A program made the translations under genes and the position numbers. From Streptomyces termitum (GTDB lineage: Bacteria > Actinomycetota > Actinomycetes > Streptomycetales > Streptomycetaceae), in the NCBI RefSeq assembly GCF_014650175.1, contig NZ_BMUL01000018.1, positions 1 through 64,000 on the forward strand: a stretch of DNA of 64,000 nucleotides, read 5' to 3'. Within the stretch, counting starts at the first letter, position 1. Each line of letters opens with the position of its first letter. Shown one piece after another: positions 40,662 through 48,493 of this stretch. The notes below the pieces were generated by a model that was not told the origin of the DNA, searched no databases, and was given only the letters and a program-made list of their open reading frames with translations.

Positions 40662-41623
40662 CGGCGGTCTCCTTGTACGAGTAGGTCGGCGAAGGCGGCG
40701 GACATCGGGAGGCCGGTCTCGGTCTCCAGCCACCCCCACTGTCCATTGGGATTCAGCTCCAGCCACCAGTAGGCCCCCGCCCGGTCGACCGCGAGGTCGA
40801 AGCTTCCCGATACCAAATCCAGTCGGTCCAGGTAGGCGTGCAGACCCTTGGCCACCCGGTCGGGAAGGTGCTCCACGGTGTAGGTCAGGGCGCTGTAGTC
40901 CTTGCGCCAGTCCAGGAGGCCGGAGTCGATGCGTACGGCGAACGTGTGCCGGCCTACGAGCAGCACGCGAACATCGGCGACCTTGTCCACACGGGCCTGG
41001 AACAGGTGGGGCGCGACCCGAACGCTGTCGTCGATCTCTTCGGGCGTGACGGGGGCAGCCCACCCCGTCACCGGTACGCCATCACGCGTGTAGGGGGTCC
41101 ATCGCAGTGTCTTGAAGATCGCCTGTCCCTGAGCCCGGACGAACGCGCGGGCCTCGTCCGGGTCGTTGGTGACAAGGGTGGGAGGGATGGTGAAGCCGAG
41201 TTGCTGGGCCAGAACGAGCTGCGCGGGTTTGTAGTCGGCCGCGGCAACGCGCAGGGGGTGGTTGACCCAGAGCGGGCCGCCCAGGGCGTAGAGGGTGCCA
41301 CCGAGTCCGTAGCGGACCTGCGCTGCCGCGAACCGGGAGTCATCAGCGGACAGGTGGGGAAACGTGGGCCATTCCGGGCGGCGCCAGTACACCGACCGGA
41401 CCTGGGTCACATCAGCGGTTCTCGACGGGGTGCGCACCTGTCCGACCACCGGGGCCGGGCAGGTGCCGAACCGAACCGAGACCGTGAGGTTCTCGCCGAT
41501 GTCGGCGGGGTTGAACCGGACCACCGGCACATCGCGCCGGTTGAGTTCGGTGATCACCATGTCGGCGGTGATGTCGTCCGCCTCGGTGGCCACCAGAACC
41601 GGCCTCTCCTCGACCATGGCCAT
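40658..41623 (-). CDS. tgmB: ATP-grasp ribosomal peptide maturase (graspetide ligase)
   Basis: The 321-residue protein is a SAV_5884/TgmB-type ATP-grasp ligase: LVATEADDITADMVITELNR and VPVVRFNPADIGE at the N-terminus, WRRPEWPTFPHLS, the ATP-binding Lys in QAIFKTLRW, ADVRVLLVGRHTFAVRID, and the metal-binding end YWWLELNPNGQWGWLE. It would activate Asp/Glu side chains of the precursor with ATP and join them to Ser/Thr (ester) or Lys (amide) side chains. ATG 41623 shares one base with the precursor stop (TGATG); ATG 41617 is an alternative. Confidence 0.92.
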   Translation of the reverse strand: MAMVEERPVLVATEADDITADMVITELNRRDVPVVRFNPADIGENLTVSVRFGTCPAPVVGQVRTPSRTADVTQVRSVYWRRPEWPTFPHLSADDSRFAAAQVRYGLGGTLYALGGPLWVNHPLRVAAADYKPAQLVLAQQLGFTIPPTLVTNDPDEARAFVRAQGQAIFKTLRWTPYTRDGVPVTGWAAPVTPEEIDDSVRVAPHLFQARVDKVADVRVLLVGRHTFAVRIDSGLLDWRKDYSALTYTVEHLPDRVAKGLHAYLDRLDLVSGSFDLAVDRAGAYWWLELNPNGQWGWLETETGLPMSAAFADLLVQGDRR

Positions 41624-41883
41624 CAATCCTGATTGCTGTCCTGGTCGTGACCCTGGTCGTTCCGGGAGTCCGAGTTCGTCGTCGTGGAGGTCTCGGTACC
41701 GGAGCTGGTGCCGTGCTTGCCCATCTCGACCATCTGCCCGGCGCGGTCGCGGAACACCCCGAGCTGCGTCGTGGGGTCGATGGTGACCGTGGCGTGGGGT
41801 CGGCGGATGACCGTCGGGTAGGGCGCGAGCCGGCCCGCACCCCACGGCCGCGTGGGGAGGGGGAGTGCGACAGAGGTGGTCAT
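41623..41883 (-). CDS. tgmA: Graspetide precursor peptide
   Basis: The 86-residue peptide fits the ATP-grasp target family. A leader contains RLAPYPTV and TTQLGVFRDRAGQMVEMGKH (~39-57). The core (~58-86) has seven Thr and several Ser in GTSSGTETSTTTNSDS, followed by Asp/Asn/Gln-rich NDQGHDQDSNQD. Thr/Ser donors followed by Asp acceptors is the pattern needed for side-chain ester cross-links. ATG 41883 follows AAGGAG. The ligase and methyltransferase genes follow with overlaps, so the three act together. Confidence 0.9.
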   Translation of the reverse strand: MTTSVALPLPTRPWGAGRLAPYPTVIRRPHATVTIDPTTQLGVFRDRAGQMVEMGKHGTSSGTETSTTTNSDSRNDQGHDQDSNQD

Positions 41884-41961
41884 GGGACTCCTTGGGTTGA
41901 AGGGTGTGGTGCGGGAATCCGTCTGCGCCAGGGGCGCGGACGGCGATCTGCGGGCCGCGGA

Positions 41962-42168
41962 TCAGGGGCGAGCGGCCTGGATGTTGTCGGCCGCGGTCGT
42001 CCACTCGACTCCGGACGCGGGCCGGATGTGCGCGATGCGGACCGTGCCGTGGCTGTGGAGCTCGTGTGTGACGGCGACGAGTACGCCCTCCCCACGCGAG
42101 GCGATGTCACGGACACGCATGTCCAGAAGCGGGTGATGCTCGTAGCCGTCGGAACCGACCGGGTTCAC
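41962..42168 (-). CDS. Small hypothetical protein in the graspetide operon
   Basis: The 68-residue protein contains PLLDMRVRDIASRGEGVLVA, VRIAHIRPASGVEWTTAADN, a pattern I know from small Streptomyces proteins near mobile or RiPP genes, function unknown. The GTG start overlaps the stop of the gene before it (GTGA), which supports both. It lies 78 bases before the precursor gene. Confidence 0.72.
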   Translation of the reverse strand: MNPVGSDGYEHHPLLDMRVRDIASRGEGVLVAVTHELHSHGTVRIAHIRPASGVEWTTAADNIQAARP

Positions 42169-42332
42169 TCCTCTGGCTCCTGCCGGGCCTCGACGCGACG
42201 CATGAACCTCTCCCAGCCGCCGGCCGCCCGTACCCGCAGAGCCCGGCTCGGCGCACCCGGCCGGGACTCCGACGGCGTGTATGTACGGCCACTGGCGCCA
42301 GGGTTCCTGCGGGGCAGTCCGGAGGTCGTCAC
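42165..42332 (-). CDS. Small basic hypothetical protein
   Basis: The 55-residue Arg-rich peptide (TTSGLPRRNPGASGRTYTPS, ending WERFMRRVEARQEPEE) starts at GTG 42332 with a good AAAGGAGC site six bases before it. It is translationally coupled to the next gene. It is the first gene of the minus-strand operon and divergent from the XRE regulator, with 182 bp between them. Confidence 0.6.
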   Translation of the reverse strand: MTTSGLPRRNPGASGRTYTPSESRPGAPSRALRVRAAGGWERFMRRVEARQEPEE

Positions 42333-42514
42333 GTGGTCGCTCCTTTCCATGGGAGCCGCCCGGAGGGTTCTTCGGCCTCCGAGCGGCATGTGACCAGTGA
42401 ACGACGATCCGTTACCTTCTCCCAGAGCGGACCTCGCGCAATATCCGGGCGTTTTCCAGGCGTTGGCCCGTGGCGGGTACGAGTGCGTGAAAGGGTTCTC
42501 GTGAGGGGAGACCT

Positions 42515-43771
42515 ATGACGTCCAGGCGTAGGCACTTTGCGGTACGGCGCGCGGCCCGGGGTTACTCGCAGGAGGAATTCGCAGAAGCGCTCTCGGTGGC
42601 CGCGTCCACCGTGGTCCGTTGGGAAAGGGGTCGCGCCACCCCGCGTCCCCACCAACGGCCGAAGATCGCAGAGCTTTTGGGTGTGACCCTCCCCGCGCTG
42701 GAAGCCCTTCTCTTCGACGAACAGCCGGCCGAGACAGCCGAGCTCTCTGCTGCTCCGTCCCTCCTCCATGGTGATGATGACGACATGAAGCGCCGCGAAG
42801 TCCTGGGTCTGCTCGCCGTTACGGGTGCGCTGGTCGCTCTTCCCGATCCCGATGAGGCCGCCCGAGGGCGGACAGTATCGACGCTCTTGGAGACAGGGGA
42901 CGCCCTACACCGCAGCCTCTGGCAGGTCTACGCGCTATCGGACTCCAAGCAGGTCGTCTTCCCCGCGGTGCGCGCACAGCTCGATGTGATGGCGAAGGGG
43001 CTGACCGAGACCCGTACTGCTGTGGATCGGTCCCGATTGTGTCGGATGACGGCCGACCTCTACCAGCTTGTCGGCGAGCTGTTCTTCGACGCCAACCGGT
43101 ACACCGACGCCGCGCAGTGCTACACACTGGCCGCCAACGCGGCCTACGCCGGTGGCGACCACGACCTGTGGGCGTGTGCCATGACCCGCCACGCGTACGT
43201 CGAGCTGTACGCGCGCCGCGCGCCTGCTGCCCAACCCCTGCTTGCGGCAGCTTTTCGCATCGCCCGAAGGGGCGACGGCGCTCTCTCCACCCGTCACTGG
43301 GTCGCGGCCGTCCAGGCGCAGGCGTACGCGGCCATGGGCGACCTCGACGCGTGCAACCGGGCTCTTGACGAAGCTGAGAAGGTGCATGCACTCAACGGCG
43401 CTCACTCCCACAACGGCGGCTGGCTCCGCTTCGACGGCTCCCGCCTGGCAGAGGAGAGAGGGGCCTGCTACCTCCAACTGGGCCGCCCTGATCTCGCCGA
43501 GGAAGCGCTCACCACGGCCCTTGCCCAGCCTCTGTCCCTGCGTCGCCGCGCTGCTGTCCTGAGTGACCTCGCCGTGCTCGGGGCGCACAGACGGGACATC
43601 GACCAGATCGTGCACTACGCGGAGCAAGCGCTCGGACTGGCCGACCGGTCGAATTCGGGATTCATCGGCAAGAAGCTGGACGGGGTTCGGGGGCGTCTTG
43701 CCCCGTTCCTGTCCGATGACCGAGTCTCGACTCTTGATCACCGAATCGCGGCGCTTCCGCGCACCGCATGA
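42515..43771 (+). CDS. XRE-family regulator with TPR-like domain
   Basis: The 418-residue protein has an N-terminal helix-turn-helix (AVRRAARGYSQEEFAEALSV, STVVRWERGRATPRPHQRP), a linker MKRREVLGLLAVTGALVALP, and ~300 residues of TPR-like helical pairs (RYTDAAQCYTLAANAAYAGG, GRPDLAEEALTTALAQPLSL). Such proteins often stand beside graspetide genes and bind a signal peptide or small molecule. It probably controls the divergent operon starting at 42332. The 182-bp gap between them holds the promoters; no clear palindrome was found. Confidence 0.9.
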   Translation: MTSRRRHFAVRRAARGYSQEEFAEALSVAASTVVRWERGRATPRPHQRPKIAELLGVTLPALEALLFDEQPAETAELSAAPSLLHGDDDDMKRREVLGLLAVTGALVALPDPDEAARGRTVSTLLETGDALHRSLWQVYALSDSKQVVFPAVRAQLDVMAKGLTETRTAVDRSRLCRMTADLYQLVGELFFDANRYTDAAQCYTLAANAAYAGGDHDLWACAMTRHAYVELYARRAPAAQPLLAAAFRIARRGDGALSTRHWVAAVQAQAYAAMGDLDACNRALDEAEKVHALNGAHSHNGGWLRFDGSRLAEERGACYLQLGRPDLAEEALTTALAQPLSLRRRAAVLSDLAVLGAHRRDIDQIVHYAEQALGLADRSNSGFIGKKLDGVRGRLAPFLSDDRVSTLDHRIAALPRTA

Positions 43772-43787
43772 TGAGAGGGACACGCGC

Positions 43788-44141
43788 ATGAATGACGGCC
43801 GGATCTTCCGCGAGGCGTGGATCGACGGTGTGAACAAGCACTATCCCGGCGAGCCCAAGCCTGGCTACGTCACGCCGTGGGACGAGACGCCCGAGTGGGA
43901 GCGCGAAGCCGCCACCGCCGTGTATGGGCAGGTACGCGACTTCATCGAGGTCAGCGGCAGGCATGCGGCCCGGCTCACCCGCGAGCAGAAGGGCCGATTC
44001 GTCGCGATCTGCTGGACCGCCCAGATGTTCAGGCACTTCGAAGACCCGAAGCCCGGATATGTTGCCGACTGGTCCGACCTGCCGCTCTGGCAGCGGGAGA
44101 CGGACGCGGACATCTTCGAACGCATTGAGGGGACTGTCTGA
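43788..44141 (+). CDS. Hypothetical partner of the XRE/TPR regulator
   Basis: The 117-residue protein is rich in Trp and acidic residues (MNDGRIFREAWIDGVNKHYP, YVTPWDETPEWEREAATAVY, DWSDLPLWQRETDADIFERI). Two similar halves each contain PKPGYVxxWxxxPxWxRE, so it is an internal duplication. ATG 43788 follows GAGAGGGA, 16 bases after the regulator stop, so they are cotranscribed. I have seen this type next to such regulators; the function is unknown. Confidence 0.75.
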   Translation: MNDGRIFREAWIDGVNKHYPGEPKPGYVTPWDETPEWEREAATAVYGQVRDFIEVSGRHAARLTREQKGRFVAICWTAQMFRHFEDPKPGYVADWSDLPLWQRETDADIFERIEGTV

Positions 44142-44247
44142 TCTCAAGAGCGACGACGTCCCCGTCCGGGCCGATCCGTGCGGGGACATCTTGTTACGTA
44201 GTCATCAAAGTAGCCACGGAAGCACTATCCCTGCACGTTTGTACAGG

Positions 44248-44625
44248 TCATAGCGTTTCGCCGACAGGCCCCGGCGTACAGCCCGACTCGTCTGCCTCAC
44301 CCCTTATCTTTTCTTCTCCTCGCTCTCCCCCTGCGCCGGTCTCCGGTGTCTGCCCGTGCCCGGGCCGAGGCGGGGTGGTGTCTGTGGGGGTGGTTGGGGG
44401 GTGGGGGTGGGGGGTGGGGAAGAGGAGGCGGCGGGTTTCGGCGAGGTTCGGGGCGAAGCCGTGGGGTTCCCACAGGTGGCCGTTCCAGCGCTGGATGGCG
44501 CGGGGGGCGTCCGGGTTCAGGTGGGAGGCCCTCGGGCCGGGGCCGGTGACCAGGGGGACGGCGCGGAGCTGTCCGATCCTCGCGTCGCGGCGCTCGGCCC
44601 ACGCGGCGAGCGGTTCGTCGTCCAT
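44248..44625 (-). CDS. DUF6087-like protein spanning the right island end
   Basis: The 125-residue protein shows PLAAWAERRDARIGQLRAVP, HLNPDAPRAIQRWNGHLWEP and HGFAPNLAETRRLLFP, the DUF6087 pattern, then a Pro/Thr-rich tail. The last ~16 residues are encoded by the 27-bp repeat and island DNA, so the C-terminus is chimeric. The tail is unlikely to matter for the fold. A nonsense-mutated copy lies inside the island at 39187-39480. Confidence 0.75.
   Translation of the reverse strand: MDDEPLAAWAERRDARIGQLRAVPLVTGPGPRASHLNPDAPRAIQRWNGHLWEPHGFAPNLAETRRLLFPTPHPHPPTTPTDTTPPRPGHGQTPETGAGGERGEEKIRGEADESGCTPGPVGETL
44270..44296 (+). repeat. Direct repeat of the rnpB 3' end (attR)
   Basis: This is the second 27-bp copy of the rnpB terminus, with no rnpB body before it. 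DNA beyond it (TCACCCCTTATCTTTTC) is T-rich and was probably the original downstream flank of rnpB. Confidence 0.88.
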
Positions 44626-44663
44626 GGCCGGAGGGTAGGCGGCGGCCGGGGCCGGCCGGGGGG

Positions 44664-45098
44664 TCACAGCAGGATTTCCACCGTCCAGTGGGGGGTTCGG
44701 TCGTCCGTGCGGATGACGATGGGGTGCGGGGCGGCGGCCGGGGATTCGAAGAGGTCGCGGCCGAGGGGCAGGGCGTTCTGGGTGAGGACGTACGTGCCGG
44801 TGCGCAGGGCGGCCGGGTCGGTGACCGTGCCGAGGCCGGCCGGGGTGACGTGCTGGAGGCGCCAGACCGAGGCGGGGCCGGTGTCGGGGCGGACCAGGAC
44901 CGGGGCGCGGTCGGTGCCGGGGGCGGTGAGCGTGTCCTCGGTGCCCTTGACGGTGAGGCGGAAGCCGCCGTCCGCCGGGGACAGGGCCCATTCGGCGGCC
45001 CGGCGGCCGTCGCCGGAGAGGCAGACCGCCCTTCCGTCCAGGACCCCGACCGGGGCCCCCTTCGCGTACAGCTTGACGATCCGGTCGTTCTCCGGCAT
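44664..45098 (-). CDS. Beta-trefoil-like protein, possible I66-type protease inhibitor
   Basis: The 144-residue all-beta protein (RIVKLYAKGAPVGVLDGRAV ... WALSPADGGFRLTVKGTEDT, VWRLQHVTPAGLGTV ... HWTVEILL) has three repeated units each with a W-x-L/V word, as expected for a beta-trefoil. The length and order resemble the I66 serine-protease-inhibitor family annotated in Streptomyces. There is no signal peptide. The specific function is inferred only from this resemblance. Confidence 0.6.
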   Translation of the reverse strand: MPENDRIVKLYAKGAPVGVLDGRAVCLSGDGRRAAEWALSPADGGFRLTVKGTEDTLTAPGTDRAPVLVRPDTGPASVWRLQHVTPAGLGTVTDPAALRTGTYVLTQNALPLGRDLFESPAAAPHPIVIRTDDRTPHWTVEILL

Positions 45099-45249
45099 GG
45101 CTCCTCCAGGGGTCCGGGGCGGGTCGGGCAGGAGGAGGGTGCCCGTTTTCGGTGCCGGTCCGTCGGACGGAGCGCCCGGCTCGCCCGACCGGGGGAGCGC
45201 GCGGGGCGGGATGCGGGGGCGTACGGGGGAGGGATGTTACGGGTGGGGG

Positions 45250-45582
45250 ATGACGATCTCCGAGAGCCAGCTGTCCGATCCCGCCGTCCGCGCCTTCGTC
45301 ACCGCCCTCAACGCGAACGACCGGGACGCCTTCGCCGCCGCCCTCGCGCCCGGCGCCACCATGTCCGACGACGGCACCGAGCGGGACCTCGCGGCCTGGA
45401 CCGAGCGGGAGGTGTTCTCCTCGCGCGGGCGGATGGCGGTGGAGAGCCAGGACGAGGGCGGGCGCGTCCTCGTCGCCACTTACACGAACGACACCTGGGG
45501 CTCCATGCGGACCGCCTGGCGGTTCACCGTCGAGGACGGACGTGTGGCCCGCTTCGAGACCGGACAGGCGCCCGCCGCCTGA
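45250..45582 (+). CDS. SnoaL/NTF2-like protein
   Basis: The 110-residue protein has the NTF2-like pattern: a helix (DPAVRAFVTALNANDRDAFA), LAPGATMSDDGTERDLAAW, then strands VLVATYTNDTWGSMRTAWRF and VEDGRVARFETGQ. Members are small binding proteins or cyclases; which applies is unknown. ATG 45250 lies 152 bases from the divergent trefoil gene. Confidence 0.85.
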   Translation: MTISESQLSDPAVRAFVTALNANDRDAFAAALAPGATMSDDGTERDLAAWTEREVFSSRGRMAVESQDEGGRVLVATYTNDTWGSMRTAWRFTVEDGRVARFETGQAPAA

Positions 45583-45750
45583 GCGGATCGGGTACGGCCC
45601 TGAGCCGGGCGCCGACGGGCCGGGGTGGGGGCCGTCGGCGCGGGGGCGGGGGCCGGTCAGGGCGTCCGGTCCCGTCGGCGGCCCGGCTCCGCCGCCCGCG
45701 CCCCGGCGCCGACCGGCGGCCTCGCACCGGCCCGCCCCGGCGGCCCCGCC

Positions 45751-46539
45751 TCAGCCCCGTCCGATGTACGGCATCGTCGTCGCCATGACCGTCGCGAACT
45801 GGACGTTCGCCTCCAGGGGCAGGGCCGCCATGTGGACGACGGTCGCCGCCACGTCCGCCGCGTCCATGACGGGTTCGGCCGCGAGGGTGCCGTCGGCCTG
45901 GAGGATGCCGGTCCGCATGCGGGCCGTCATCTCGGTGGCCGCGTTGCCGATGTCGATCTGGCCGCAGGCGATGCGGTAGGGGCGGCCCTCCAGGGAGAGG
46001 GACTTGGTGAGGCCGGTCATCGCATGCTTGGTCGCCGTGTACGCGATCGAGTGCGGGCGCGGCACGTGGGCGGAGATGGAGCCGTTGTTGATGATCCGGC
46101 CGCCCCGCGGGTCCTGTTCCCGCATCGCGCGGAAGGCCGCCTGCGCGCACAGGAACGCGCCGGTCAGGTTGGTGTCGACGGCCGTGCGCCAGGTGTCGTA
46201 GGACAGCTCCTCGACGGGGGTGCCGCCGCCCGCGAACGTACCGGCGTTGTTGAAGAGCAGGTCGACGCGGCCGAAGCGGTCGAGGACCGTCGAGAAGAGG
46301 GCCGCGACCCGCTCGGGGGAGGTGACGTCGGTCGGGACGGGCAGGGCGCGGCCGGCGGGCAGTCCGGCCGCCGTCTCCTCCAGCGCCTCCCGGCGGCGCC
46401 CCGCGAGCGCGACGGTCCAGCCCGCCTCCGCGAGGGCGCGGGCCACGCTCCGGCCGATGCCCGAGCCGGCCCCCGTCACGACCGCGACGCCCCGGCCCGC
46501 GCCCCGCGCGGCCTCTGCCCCCGCCGCCGTGTCGTCCAT
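45751..46539 (-). CDS. Short-chain dehydrogenase/reductase
   Basis: The 262-residue SDR has TGAGSGIG, an Arg in LAGRRREAL that points to NADPH, NNAGTFAGG, and the catalytic NNGSISAH...YTATK. The substrate is unknown. ATG 46539 follows GGAGGGC by six bases; the upstream ATG at 46575 is less likely. About 168 bases (45583-45750) separate it from the convergent NTF2-like gene and hold nothing that I recognise. Confidence 0.9.
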   Translation of the reverse strand: MDDTAAGAEAARGAGRGVAVVTGAGSGIGRSVARALAEAGWTVALAGRRREALEETAAGLPAGRALPVPTDVTSPERVAALFSTVLDRFGRVDLLFNNAGTFAGGGTPVEELSYDTWRTAVDTNLTGAFLCAQAAFRAMREQDPRGGRIINNGSISAHVPRPHSIAYTATKHAMTGLTKSLSLEGRPYRIACGQIDIGNAATEMTARMRTGILQADGTLAAEPVMDAADVAATVVHMAALPLEANVQFATVMATTMPYIGRG

Positions 46540-46709
46540 GGCCGTGCCCTCCGTCGTCACCGCTGCGTTGTCCATGGCCGGGGAGCGTACGCGAACCACG
46601 TGTCCCATGAACTCATCCGTCCGACACGTGGATGACATGTACTCGGCGGCGCGATGTCGTTCCGGCCCCCTCGAATACCCGCGGACACCAATCGCCAGGG
46701 GAGGGGACC

Positions 46710-48341
46710 ATGACACCCGCATCGCAGCACAGCCAGGAACTCCGGGCCGCCGCACGCCACTTCGGCCGCCGCCGCTTCCTCACCGTCACCGGGGCCGCCG
46801 CCGCGCTCGCCTTCGCCACCCAGCTGCCCGCCGCCGGCGCGGCCGCCGCCGCCGAACTCGACGCCCGCCGCGTCACCGAGGACCCGTTCACCCTCGGCGT
46901 CGCCTCCGGCGACCCGCTGCCGGGCTCCGTCCTGCTGTGGACCCGGCTCGCCCCGCGCCCCTTCGAGCCCGGCGGCGGCCTCCCCGCCGAACGGGCCTCC
47001 GTGCACTGGGAACTCGCCCGAGACGAGCGCTTCACCCGCACCGTCCGGCGCGGACGCGCCACCGCGCACCCCGAGTTCGGCCACAGCGTGCACGTCGAGG
47101 TCGAACACCTGGAGCCGGGACGGGAGTTCTTCTACCGCTTCCGCACCGGCCGGTGGGTCAGCCCGGTCGGCCGCACCCGCACCGCGCCCGCCCCGTGGGC
47201 CCGGCCCGCCGCGCTCCGCATCGGCGCCGTCTCCTGCCAGGCGTACCACGACGGCTACTTCACCGCCTACCGCCACCTCGCCGACGAGGACCTCGACGTC
47301 GTCTTCCACCTCGGCGACTACCTGTACGAGTACGCGGTGAACGCCACCGGCGGCGCCCGCGCCTACACCGACCGCGTCCTTCCGGCCGTCTTCAACCGGG
47401 AGACGATCACCCTGGAGGACTACCGGCTGCGCTACGGGCTCTACAAGAACGACCCCGACCTGCGCGCCGCGCACGCCGCCCACCCCTTCGTCGTCACCTG
47501 GGACGACCACGAGACCGAGAACAACTACGCCGGCGACACCCCGGAGAACGGCGTCCCGCCGGAGGAGTTCCTGCTCCGCCGCGCCGCCGCCTACCGCGCC
47601 TACTGGGAGCACCAGCCGCTGCGCCGCCCCCAGCTCCCCGAGGGCCCCGACATGCGGCTCCACCGGCGGCTGCGGTTCGGCCGGCTCGCCCAGTTCGACG
47701 TCCTCGACACCCGCCAGTACCGCTCCGACCAGGCGTACGGCGACGGCTGGCAGGTCCCGGGACCGCTCTCCGAGGACCCGGCCCGCACCATGACCGGCGC
47801 CGCCCAGGAGCGCTGGCTCCTCGACGGCTGGCGCGCCTCCGACGCCCGCTGGAACGTCCTGCCCCAGCAGGTCGTCCTCGCCGAGCGCCGCGACCGCGAG
47901 ACCCCCGACTTCAAGCTTTCCATGGACTCCTGGGACGGCTACCCCGCCTCCCGGCGGCGGATCCTCGCGGGCGCCGAGTCCGCCGGGGTGGAGAACCTGA
48001 TGGTCCTCACCGGCGACGTGCACGTCGGCTACGGCTTCGACCTCAAGGCCGACTTCCGCGACCCCGGCTCCCGCACCCTCGGCACCGAACTCGTCGCCAC
48101 CTCGATCACCAGCGGCAAGGACGGCTCCGACCGCCCGTCCACCTACGACAAGCTCATGCGGGCCAACCCGCACCTGAGGTTCTTCAACGGACGGCGCGGC
48201 TACCTCACGGTCGAACTCGGCGAGCGGGCCGCCCGCGCCGACTTCCGCACGGTGCCGTACGTGACCCGGCCGGGCGCGCCCGTCACCACCGCCGCCTCCT
48301 TCGTCACCGAGGCGGGACGGCCGGGCCTCACTCCGGCGTGA
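46710..48341 (+). CDS. phoD: PhoD-type alkaline phosphatase, Tat-exported
   Basis: The 543-residue protein has a twin-arginine signal (GRRRFLTVTGAAAALAFA) and the PhoD layout: N-terminal Ig-like domain (TLGVASGDPLPGSVLLWTRL), then metal ligands in VSCQ, VFHLGDYLYEY, VTWDDHETENNYAGD, and LTGDVHVGYG. It hydrolyses phosphate mono- and diesters outside the cell using Fe/Ca. ATG 46710 follows GAGGGGA. I did not find a clear PHO box in the 170 bp upstream. Confidence 0.9.
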   Translation: MTPASQHSQELRAAARHFGRRRFLTVTGAAAALAFATQLPAAGAAAAAELDARRVTEDPFTLGVASGDPLPGSVLLWTRLAPRPFEPGGGLPAERASVHWELARDERFTRTVRRGRATAHPEFGHSVHVEVEHLEPGREFFYRFRTGRWVSPVGRTRTAPAPWARPAALRIGAVSCQAYHDGYFTAYRHLADEDLDVVFHLGDYLYEYAVNATGGARAYTDRVLPAVFNRETITLEDYRLRYGLYKNDPDLRAAHAAHPFVVTWDDHETENNYAGDTPENGVPPEEFLLRRAAAYRAYWEHQPLRRPQLPEGPDMRLHRRLRFGRLAQFDVLDTRQYRSDQAYGDGWQVPGPLSEDPARTMTGAAQERWLLDGWRASDARWNVLPQQVVLAERRDRETPDFKLSMDSWDGYPASRRRILAGAESAGVENLMVLTGDVHVGYGFDLKADFRDPGSRTLGTELVATSITSGKDGSDRPSTYDKLMRANPHLRFFNGRRGYLTVELGERAARADFRTVPYVTRPGAPVTTAASFVTEAGRPGLTPA

Positions 48342-48493
48342 CCTCGGTCACCTCCCGCCGGGCGGAGGCGGACACCGGCGCGGTACGGGGCCGCGCCGGC
48401 GTCCGCCGCCGCCCCCGAGGGGTCCGTGCGGGTATCGACCGGTCCGGTCGAGCTGCGAGCATGGGTGAGGTTTCAACGAAAGGGAGCTGTTCG

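Larger units (their letters stand above)
38203..44296. mobile_element. 6.1-kb genomic island inserted at the 3' end of rnpB
   Basis: The segment between the 27-bp repeats holds a graspetide cluster, an XRE/TPR regulator with its partner, small genes and two decayed genes. Much of it is lower in GC than its flanks. I find no integrase, excisionase or transfer gene, so it is a mini-island that would need an integrase in trans, like a cis-mobilisable element (CIME). rnpB keeps its full 3' end in the left repeat. Confidence 0.82.

Noticed and set aside
39510..40772. 420-codon plus-strand frame in the island, considered as a missing integrase
   Set aside because: It is the antisense shadow of the methyltransferase and contains no tyrosine- or serine-recombinase motif.
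46557..48173. 538-codon open frame antisense to phoD
   Set aside because: Low-complexity composition and full overlap with a gene whose active-site motifs are intact.
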